In this document: piece after piece, positions 1-5,124 of the stretch
Position numbering within the stretch: position 1 is the stretch's first letter
Layout: every line of letters begins with the position of its first letter
Program-made: the position numbers and the translations under genes
Notes under the pieces: generated by a model
The model's input: the letters and a program-made list of their open reading frames with translations, nothing else
Database searches by the model: none
What the model was told of the DNA's origin: nothing
Assembly: GCA_017457545.1 (NCBI GenBank)
Contig: JAFTHF010000011.1
Coordinates: 1 to 5,124 of the forward strand
Reading direction: 5' to 3'
Length of the DNA: 5,124 bases
Source of the DNA: Clostridia bacterium
GTDB taxonomy: Bacteria > Bacillota_A > Clostridia > Oscillospirales > CAG-272

Positions 1-569
1 ACTACTGCGCTGATTTCGTCAATGTAGCCCTCACGCTGAAATGCGCCGTTTAAAATACTGCCACCCTCCAAAATAAGAGTGTTTATACCAAAAAGTGACT
101 TCAGCTTATCAAGGGCGATTGCCAGATCCATTTCATTTTCTCCTGCGAAAATATAGGATACTCCTATACTGCGAAGATAGGTAAGGTATCTTTTGTCAGC
201 CTTGGCTGTCAGCACCTCAATTATATGCGCCCCACCGTATCCCGGGTCACTATCCACTATTTCGGATTCCGTCCAGCCAAGACGGCCAAGACGGTCAAAG
301 GCTACGGCGAAGAAATCACGTCTTCTGTATCCTATATAGTCATTTCTGTCGGTACAGGGCGCATAAGCAGAAAGGTCGGGATAATATCCACCTGTAAAGC
401 TGCCCTCCATTGTGACCCTGCCACAGGCAAAGGCGTCAGCCTTATAATCTCTGTTAAGCTGATAGTACACCTCTATTGCGTTTTTACATGGGGGCAAGGA
501 CAAAAAATCTCCTGTTACCTTGCCGTCAATGGACTGCACCATGTGGCAAATTATATAGGGACGAATCAT
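1..569 (-). CDS. Dihydrofolate reductase-family / RibD C-terminal-domain reductase, 3' end cut by window edge
   Basis: The visible 189 residues match the RibD C-terminal/DHFR-like fold, an NAD(P)H-dependent reductase family related to the pyrimidine reductase of riboflavin synthesis. Visible marks: an N-terminal beta strand with the SIDGK motif (residues 13-17, after ICHM), GRVTME at about 50-55, and the late LILEGGSILNGAF glycine-rich segment at about 165-177 followed by YIDEISAV, typical of the cofactor-binding end of this family. The family is usually about 200-230 residues, so only a short C-terminus is missing beyond base 1. The ATG at 569-567 overlaps the stop of the upstream MmcQ/YjbR gene as ATGA; purine-rich AAGGAG (12 nt before the start) and AAGGA (3 nt before) are candidate ribosome binding sites. 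It is a stand-alone domain without the RibD deaminase half, so the substrate cannot be assigned; riboflavin synthesis is not implied. Confidence 0.85.
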   Translation of the reverse strand, partial: MIRPYIICHMVQSIDGKVTGDFLSLPPCKNAIEVYYQLNRDYKADAFACGRVTMEGSFTGGYYPDLSAYAPCTDRNDYIGYRRRDFFAVAFDRLGRLGWTESEIVDSDPGYGGAHIIEVLTAKADKRYLTYLRSIGVSYIFAGENEMDLAIALDKLKSLFGINTLILEGGSILNGAFQREGYIDEISAV

Positions 570-946
570 TTTTCCTTCACTCTCCTTTTTGTAAGCTCGT
601 AGCTGTTTTCAAGAAGCGCCTCTGAAAGCTCTAATTCTACTGTTCCGTTTAAGATTATGGAAATCCAATGCTTTTTATTCATATGATAGGCAGGGATTAT
701 GGAGCTTGACAGCTCTCTTGCCGTAAAGGTGTCCTCGGGCTTGCATTTCACATTCATTACATCTACCTTAATGTCGGGAGAAAGCCCTACCTTGTTGCCT
801 GAAACGTTCATAATAAGCCCAAACCATTTGCCCGTGTCGGCGTGGCGCAAAACCGTGGTGTCAAAATCGTCGGTAAAGGGCTTAACTGACGTATCGCCCT
901 TAAGTGGAATGGACTAATCAATAATATTTTCTCTTTGCTTATTCAT
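566..946 (-). pseudogene. MmcQ/YjbR-family protein gene interrupted by an in-frame TAG at codon 11
   Basis: Reading from the ATG at 946-944, the frame gives MNKQRENIID, then TAG (916-914), then continues without another stop to TGA at 568-566: 126 positions in all, a normal size for the MmcQ/YjbR family (CyaY-like fold, often called DNA-binding, true role poorly known). The part after the amber keeps family features: FDTTVLRH at about 28-35, GKWFGLIMNV at 39-48, a central KPEDT segment, and HMNKKHWISI near the C-terminal half. The ATG is well supported by GGGAGG six bases upstream and by overlapping the sfsA stop by 8 nt. Without the first 33 codons a product could start only at a TTG (850-848) that lacks an evident ribosome binding site and would miss the N-terminal helix. 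I infer a nonsense mutation, possibly of a Tyr codon (one base from TAG); readthrough, a suppressor tRNA or an assembly error are alternatives. Family assignment is firm, functional status is not. Confidence 0.75.
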
Positions 947-1643
947 AAATACCCTCCCACGTGTCTAAAATTACCTTTACTTCCCTATCTGCCTCAATGG
1001 AATCGGGGGTAACCTTACAATCGTATGCAAGTATCTTAACTCCCTTTTTATGGGCTAAGCGAAGAACGTCGCCAAATGCTTTATGGGTTATATCGTTGGG
1101 GCGAAACTGAGTAACACCCTTCATTTGAATTATAAATACTATGTACGCTTCATAGCCGTCCTTTATTGCCGAAATAAGCTCATTTATATGCTTGACTCCT
1201 CTTTCGGTGGGGGCATCAGGGAATGAGGCGATTCCGTTATTTTCAAGGGTGCAGCCCTTTACCTCTAAAAATATCCTTCGCTCCCCGTCCTCAATGTAAA
1301 AATCGAAGCGTGAGCTTTTGTAGGTGTATTCCCTGTTAATTATGGCATTTTCTGAGAACATAGTATGCTTTTTAAGCATTTCCTCACATACGTCATTGGG
1401 GATTTGCGAATCCATATTAATAAGAAGGTCGCCTTTTTTTACTGCAATAAGGTCATATCCCGTCTTGCGTAACGGGTTATCCGATACGCTAAGATACACC
1501 CTTGCCTTATCTGTAAGCAGCTCCCTGCATCTGCCCGTATTCTTTACGTGGACAGTTTCCGTCTTGCCGTTTACGTCTACATAAGCAATAAAGCGATTGG
1601 GACGGGAAATAAACACGCCCTCCACAATTTTATTATATTTCAT
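939..1643 (-). CDS. sfsA: SfsA family protein (sugar fermentation stimulation protein homologue)
   Basis: This 234-residue protein has the full length and signatures of SfsA. The N-terminal OB-like part holds the NTGRC motif (residues 35-39). The C-terminal part resembles PD-(D/E)XK nucleases: RFDF (112-115), EVKGCTL (127-133) and the family signature FPDAPTERGVKH (141-152), followed by a FRPND segment near 180-184. In E. coli, SfsA was named for stimulating maltose metabolism and was reported to bind DNA; the nuclease-like fold suggests a nucleic-acid role, but the biochemical function in Firmicutes is unsettled. The ATG at 1643-1641 has GAGGA about six bases upstream. The gene starts inside the end of the FliB-like gene (11 nt overlap) and its TAA overlaps the next start by 8 nt, so it sits in the middle of a translationally coupled operon. 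No missing key residues noticed. Confidence 0.93.
   Translation of the reverse strand: MKYNKIVEGVFISRPNRFIAYVDVNGKTETVHVKNTGRCRELLTDKARVYLSVSDNPLRKTGYDLIAVKKGDLLINMDSQIPNDVCEEMLKKHTMFSENAIINREYTYKSSRFDFYIEDGERRIFLEVKGCTLENNGIASFPDAPTERGVKHINELISAIKDGYEAYIVFIIQMKGVTQFRPNDITHKAFGDVLRLAHKKGVKILAYDCKVTPDSIEADREVKVILDTWEGIYE
953..958 (-). promoter_or_regulatory. Ribosome binding site of the MmcQ/YjbR gene
   Basis: GGGAGG on the minus strand lies six bases before the ATG at 946-944, inside the last codons of sfsA. It decides the start: translation is expected to begin here and therefore to meet the TAG ten codons later, which argues against the TTG at 850 being the native start. Confidence 0.7.
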
Positions 1644-2529
1644 TATTTTCCTCTATTATATCAAGTAAATCATACACATTCTCTGTGGAATATTCTATCT
1701 CTTGGGAGTAAAGACGGCATATTTCGATTTTATCCTCTTCATTCCTCGCAAAATTTTGCCAAAGTGTTGTAATAATCATAGTGGAAAGTACGCAAAAAGC
1801 TACAATGGTAGGGATTTCTTCGTCAAATTCCTCATTTCCTATGTATCTGTGGATAAAATACGAAAGAAGATTTTTAGCCTCTCTTTCATAAATGTCAATG
1901 CTTAGGGGAGCTTTTATCTTCTTTGCTGATTTAAGCAGCTTTTTCCACTCGCCACTCATAATTTCAAGCTCCAAAAATCTTTTTGCCCACACATCAAGAG
2001 TAAAATCGGGCAGCTTAACATTTAAGCTTTCTCCCTTATTTACTTTTTCTATAAAATTATTACGTTCAGTGATAAGCTGATTTTCATAATCGGAATTATC
2101 GCCACAGGGCTGGGGATTTTCTGTAATTTCAAGCTTAAAAGCTTCCTTTTCATTAAGGATAATTCGGGCAGCCTCCTCACAGCAAAGACCTATGCCTATC
2201 TCCACTCTGTCAGAGAAAAAGCTTTTGTATCTTGGGTGAGCATCGCATATTTCACAAAGATAGCCCTCTCCCTTCTCAAGAATTATATCGCAAAGGTTAT
2301 CCTTATTTAAGAAGGGGCATCTTTTTCCCTTACCGAGAATAAAGTGAGGGTATTCTCCCTTTTTGCTTATGGATTTTTTCAGCCGTGCGCCAAGCTCTCC
2401 ATCTATGCTACTGTATTTATCCATTGTGCTTTTATCAATATCAATTTCCCAACCGATACAGCAATTATGCTTACATTCCTTGCCGATACACTTGAATTTC
2501 TTATAGTAGCTTGGTGTAGATATCTTCAT
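1633..2529 (-). CDS. FliB-like cysteine-cluster protein (flagellin lysine-N-methylase family), short form
   Basis: The N-terminal third carries a dense cysteine pattern characteristic of FliB and its clostridial relatives: C14-x4-C19-x3-C23-C24 followed by IGWEIDID, then C71-P-F-L, C80, C92-x2-C95 with HPR (98-100), and GLCCEEA (114-120). These cysteines probably bind a metal or an Fe-S cluster. The C-terminal half is helical, with YFIHRY at 224-229 and a hydrophobic stretch after it, as in clostridial family members. Enterobacterial FliB, which methylates flagellin lysines, is about 400 residues; this one is 298, so it is a compact version with a shorter middle or C-terminal region. No flagellar gene is in view, so the substrate is open and the name marks the family only. 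The ATG at 2529-2527 is preceded by purine-rich GAGGGGTGAGGAA. It is the first gene after the promoter at 2553-2581 and its stop overlaps the sfsA start. Confidence 0.8.
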   Translation of the reverse strand: MKISTPSYYKKFKCIGKECKHNCCIGWEIDIDKSTMDKYSSIDGELGARLKKSISKKGEYPHFILGKGKRCPFLNKDNLCDIILEKGEGYLCEICDAHPRYKSFFSDRVEIGIGLCCEEAARIILNEKEAFKLEITENPQPCGDNSDYENQLITERNNFIEKVNKGESLNVKLPDFTLDVWAKRFLELEIMSGEWKKLLKSAKKIKAPLSIDIYEREAKNLLSYFIHRYIGNEEFDEEIPTIVAFCVLSTMIITTLWQNFARNEEDKIEICRLYSQEIEYSTENVYDLLDIIEENNEI

Positions 2530-2552
2530 TTCCTCACCCCTCTTTCCTTTTT

Positions 2553-2581
2553 ATTTTATCACAGTTTGGTTTTTAATTCAA
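2553..2581 (-). promoter_or_regulatory. SigA-type promoter with extended -10 for the FliB-like/sfsA operon
   Basis: On the minus strand TTGAAT (2581-2576, four of six matches to the -35 consensus) is separated by exactly 17 bases from TAAAAT (2558-2553, five of six matches to the -10). TGA immediately precedes the -10, giving the extended TGnTAAAAT form. Transcription would start around 2546, leaving a leader of only about 17 bases made up mostly of the ribosome binding site before the ATG at 2529. It lies directly beyond the terminator hairpin, as expected for the first promoter of a new unit. Prediction only. Confidence 0.65.
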
Positions 2582-2585
2582 TAGA

Positions 2586-2611
2586 AAAGAGAGAGGCTTC
2601 CCTCTCTCTTT
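2586..2611 (-). terminator. Intrinsic-type terminator after the solute-binding protein gene
   Basis: Eleven uninterrupted base pairs (2586-2596 with 2601-2611) enclose a four-base loop, beginning five bases after the TAA at 2618-2616. In the minus-strand transcript the right arm runs into UUUUCUAUU, a modest U tract. The opposite strand also ends in a T-rich run, so the hairpin could act both ways, though no plus-strand gene approaches it. It separates the solute-binding unit from the FliB-like operon. Confidence 0.7.
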
Positions 2612-2615
2612 AATT

Positions 2616-4082
2616 TTATTCCGTATACCCGCCCCAAGCCTCGTTCCATTCTTTTATTATTTTAAGGGCGTCAGCTTCATGCTCGGCATACACTTCTTCA
2701 AAATTAATCTCGTTCTTTCTATAAGATTCTTCAATAACGTCGCCTATAAGTGTGTTCCAACCTATTGCTGCGCCTGCATCGTATGTAATATTTGGGATAA
2801 TGTAATTTTGCATAATTTCCATTTCCTCTGCTCCAAGTTGCTCTGCCATCTGATCATAATATGCTTTCATTACATATTCATTACCTGTCCAAGCAAGAAC
2901 ATCTACAAAGTAATCGGACATATTTCTATCGGATGTAGTCTTAGGAATGCACAAAAGTGTGAACTGCTGAGATGAGCATGGAACACAGAATCTTCCCTGC
3001 TCCTCGTTTAGCATTGGAAAAGGAATTACACCAAGATTATCCACAGGCATAGACTCGGTTATATATTTAATACGCTGAATCGCTTCGTTGAAAAACAAAA
3101 TCCTATTTTCAGCATATGCATCCTTGGAGAGACTCTCCCAAACTCCAGCCCATGCCGAACGCGCCCAATCAGATGAATTGGCTTCTATTATAGCGTCTAT
3201 TATGTCGTTTACCTTTGGGTCATTAAGGGTAATTTTCCACTCTCCTGTTGATTTGTCAGTTCCGGCTTGCTTTACACCGAAATACTCGTAAAATCTGGTA
3301 AAGGATTGTGTGGAAAGGCCGTATATATCTACATCGTCAAGTATATTATTACCATTATCCTTAAATGCAGCACTTGCATAGGTAACAAGCTTATCCCATG
3401 TCCATTTGCCGTCTTTAACCAATTGGTAAAGCTTAGTTAGTTCTTCCTCTCCGCCGAGAACTGTCTTATTTACAAAAACAACAAAAGCAGTTTCCTTATC
3501 AAGATTGGAAAAGTCACCTGTGATAAAAAAGGTGTGTCCTTTAGCGGTGTAGGTTTCCACGGATTCTTGGTTATAATAGGAATTGTTGAAATTGATATAC
3601 GGTCTGTTTGCCATATCATAAACAGAGCCGTTTGCTACAATCGAGTGTGCACGCATTGCACGGGGCATGGCAAGGTCGTAATCGGGATCATTGCCTGCCA
3701 TCATGGCATTTTTAAGAACGTCGTGGGTATTGTATCTGCTTGAATGCTCCCAAATCACGTCAACACCGTAGGTTGCTTTGATGTATGCGGTTCTTTCAAG
3801 TACTGCTTTATCTATCTTTTCACCCCAGCCCGATGTTTTACCTTCTTCGATAGCAAGCTCCATTGTTGACCAAGGGTATGAAGGATTGCCACTCCAAGCG
3901 GTAGCGGCTACCAACAAGGTTTCGCCTTCCCAGTCCTTTTTAACTGTGTTCTTTGAGGTAAATTTATCGTAATCAATAATCTCTGTTGTAGTGGTGGTTG
4001 TGGTATCATCACCGCCATCACAAGCTACCACAAAGGGAATTAGCATTGCGAGTATTAAAATCAGTGCAAATATTTTTTTCAT
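2616..4082 (-). CDS. Extracellular solute-binding lipoprotein (ABC-transporter type), complete paralogue
   Basis: This 488-residue protein starts with a bacterial lipoprotein signal: KK after Met, a hydrophobic core, and the lipobox VVAC with the acylated Cys at 21. A flexible linker follows, with acidic residues and seven consecutive threonines (27-33), before the globular part. The rest looks like a family-1-type extracellular solute-binding protein: many aromatic residues, a segment GKWTWDKL typical of these proteins, and NLGVIPFPMLNEEQGR. It would sit on the outer face of the membrane and hand a ligand, perhaps a carbohydrate, to a permease; the ligand cannot be read from sequence. The start is secure: AAAGGAGG lies eight bases before the ATG. 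It lies 30 bp after a paralogue with which it shares roughly half of its residues, including near-identical stretches at about 380-410 and at the C-terminal EWNEAW. No permease or ATPase gene adjoins it here. Confidence 0.88.
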   Translation of the reverse strand: MKKIFALILILAMLIPFVVACDGGDDTTTTTTTEIIDYDKFTSKNTVKKDWEGETLLVAATAWSGNPSYPWSTMELAIEEGKTSGWGEKIDKAVLERTAYIKATYGVDVIWEHSSRYNTHDVLKNAMMAGNDPDYDLAMPRAMRAHSIVANGSVYDMANRPYINFNNSYYNQESVETYTAKGHTFFITGDFSNLDKETAFVVFVNKTVLGGEEELTKLYQLVKDGKWTWDKLVTYASAAFKDNGNNILDDVDIYGLSTQSFTRFYEYFGVKQAGTDKSTGEWKITLNDPKVNDIIDAIIEANSSDWARSAWAGVWESLSKDAYAENRILFFNEAIQRIKYITESMPVDNLGVIPFPMLNEEQGRFCVPCSSQQFTLLCIPKTTSDRNMSDYFVDVLAWTGNEYVMKAYYDQMAEQLGAEEMEIMQNYIIPNITYDAGAAIGWNTLIGDVIEESYRKNEINFEEVYAEHEADALKIIKEWNEAWGGYTE

Positions 4083-4090
4083 AATAGTAG

Positions 4091-4098
4091 CCTCCTTT
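4091..4098 (-). promoter_or_regulatory. Strong ribosome binding site of the downstream solute-binding protein gene
   Basis: AAAGGAGG on the minus strand, eight bases before the ATG at 4082-4080, nearly complementary to the 16S rRNA 3' end. It occupies the 30-bp gap between the two paralogues, in which I see no terminator or promoter, so the two genes are probably one transcript. Confidence 0.8.
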
Positions 4099-4112
4099 CT
4101 TGAAAATCGGAG

Positions 4113-5124
4113 TTATTCCGTATACGAGCCCCAAGCCTCGTTCCATTCCTTGATTGTTTTAAGAGCATCAGCCTCTGCCGATTCATAGGCAAAAGCAAAA
4201 TTATTTTCATCATTTTTAATTGATTCATTTAAAATACTGCTTGCAAGAGATTGCCACTCTACACTTGCACCTGCATCAAAGATTATGCTTGGTACACTAT
4301 GTTCCTTTACAATCTCTATATCAGTATCCGAACTGAAAAATTCCGACATGCTCTCATAATATGCTTTCATTACATATTCACTACCCGTCCAAGCAAGAAC
4401 ATCCACAAAATAATCGGACATATTTCTGTCTGACGTAGTTTTCGGAACACACATAAGAACTGTCTGTTGATATGAGCCAAGAATATAGTATCTACCCTGA
4501 GCCTCATTTAGCATTGGAAACGGAACAACGCCCATATTACCTACCCTGTATAAATTTCGTGCATCTACAAGTGCCTCTCGGTAAAACAAAACATTACCGT
4601 TTATAAATGCCTGTGTGGAACTTACGCCCCAACAGCCCGCCCAAGATGAAGTTGACCACTCGGCAGTGCTAACCGAAATAACTGCTGATACGATATCATT
4701 AATTTGAGGATGGTTAACAGTAAGCTTCCATTCTCCTGTTGTCTTATCCGTTTCTGCTTGTTTTACACCAAAATTTTCAAATAAGCTGGAGGGAGTGTTT
4801 ATTAAAAGTCCTGTTGTATTTTCGGGGTATCCTTCTCCGCTATCTACATACACAGAGCTTGCATATGTAAAAAGCTTATCAAGTGTCCATTTTTTATCTT
4901 TTACCATACTATAAAGGTTTTCAACTTCTTCTTTAATAAGATCTTTGTTTACAAACAGTACATATCCTCTATCCTTATCCAGTGTGGAAAAATCTCCGGC
5001 TACAAAGAAGGTATGTCCCTTTGCCGTATATGCATCTACGGAGTGTTGGTTATAGTACGAATTATTAAAATCAATATACTCTCTGTTTGCCATATCGTAA
5101 ACTGAGCCGTTTGCAACTATGGCT
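4113..5124 (-). CDS. Extracellular solute-binding protein, paralogue of the downstream gene, 5' end cut by window edge
   Basis: The frame is open to the right edge; the last full codon there encodes Ala of AIVANGSVYDM, which aligns with SIVANGSVYDM of the downstream paralogue (its residues 147-157). About 146 N-terminal residues, including the expected lipoprotein signal, are therefore outside the window; the Met at 5093 is internal and is not the true start. The visible part shares with its neighbour FNNSYYNQ, YTAKGHTFF, FGVKQA, GEWK, FPMLNE, PKTTSDRNMSDYF and the C-terminal EWNEAWGSYTE. It diverges most around the middle (after GKW/KKW TLDKL) and in the region before the last 50 residues, positions that could alter ligand choice. 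Family: ABC-type extracellular solute-binding proteins; ligand unknown. It is the first visible gene of the tandem pair and ends in TAA 30 bp before the next ATG. Confidence 0.85.
   Translation of the reverse strand, partial: AIVANGSVYDMANREYIDFNNSYYNQHSVDAYTAKGHTFFVAGDFSTLDKDRGYVLFVNKDLIKEEVENLYSMVKDKKWTLDKLFTYASSVYVDSGEGYPENTTGLLINTPSSLFENFGVKQAETDKTTGEWKLTVNHPQINDIVSAVISVSTAEWSTSSWAGCWGVSSTQAFINGNVLFYREALVDARNLYRVGNMGVVPFPMLNEAQGRYYILGSYQQTVLMCVPKTTSDRNMSDYFVDVLAWTGSEYVMKAYYESMSEFFSSDTDIEIVKEHSVPSIIFDAGASVEWQSLASSILNESIKNDENNFAFAYESAEADALKTIKEWNEAWGSYTE

Noticed and set aside
225..602. Open frame on the plus strand (125 codons)
   Set aside because: It lies antisense to the reductase gene and its translation shows no family motif; the minus-strand frame there has clear RibD-C features.
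566..850. Intact 94-residue protein starting at the TTG at 850
   Set aside because: The TTG has no visible ribosome binding site and would drop the N-terminal third of the family fold, whereas an ATG with GGGAGG lies upstream in the same frame. I treat it as the remainder of an interrupted gene, while allowing weak internal initiation.
914..916. Genome-wide TAG recoding (alternative genetic code) as the explanation for the amber codon
   Set aside because: Only one in-frame TAG occurs, and the other genes of the window need no recoding. With one case a plain nonsense mutation is simpler; kept only as a test in the findings.
2530..2615. Riboswitch or small RNA in the largest intergenic gap
   Set aside because: The 86 bases are fully accounted for by the terminator hairpin, promoter and ribosome binding site; no further structure was seen.
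3991..4012. Threonine run read as a microsatellite in the lipoprotein gene
   Set aside because: The seven Thr codons are mixed ACC/ACA/ACT rather than a pure DNA repeat, so slippage is unlikely; it reads as an ordinary lipoprotein linker.
1..5124. Mobile element, CRISPR, prophage or defence system
   Set aside because: No transposase, integrase, inverted terminal repeat, spaced direct repeat, tRNA or nuclease/toxin pair was seen. The nuclease-like motifs in SfsA belong to a widespread chromosomal family.

Overview
All recognisable genes lie on the minus strand, so the biological reading direction is from the right edge to the left edge. The window looks like a chromosomal segment of a low-to-moderate GC Gram-positive anaerobe, probably a gut-type Clostridia (Eubacteriales). 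Pointers to this are the lipoprotein signal followed by a threonine-rich linker, strong AGGAGG-type ribosome binding sites, genes packed with short overlaps, and a FliB-like cysteine-rich protein of the clostridial kind. This assignment is inference from style; no phylogenetic marker is present.

Right half (2616-5124): two paralogous extracellular solute-binding lipoproteins in tandem, 30 bp apart. The upstream copy is cut by the right edge and lacks its N-terminal ~146 residues. The downstream copy is complete and carries a clear lipobox. No permease or ATPase gene is visible, so the transporter partners are either outside the window or elsewhere. A perfect 11-bp hairpin directly after the second gene closes this unit.

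Left half (1-2581): a well-formed sigma-70/SigA-type promoter with an extended -10 just past the hairpin starts a tightly overlapped four-gene unit: a FliB-like cysteine-cluster protein, then sfsA (11 nt overlap), then an MmcQ/YjbR-family gene (8 nt overlap), then a dihydrofolate-reductase/RibD-C-family reductase (4 nt ATGA overlap) that runs off the left edge. The four products do not form a known pathway; the close packing suggests co-expression and translational coupling.

The most notable observation is an in-frame amber (TAG) codon at codon 11 of the MmcQ/YjbR gene. It sits between a well-placed ribosome binding site with an ATG start and a downstream reading frame that is otherwise intact and conserved-looking. 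I see no RNA gene, CRISPR array, transposase, prophage gene or defence system here; otherwise the window reads as ordinary accessory/housekeeping chromosome.
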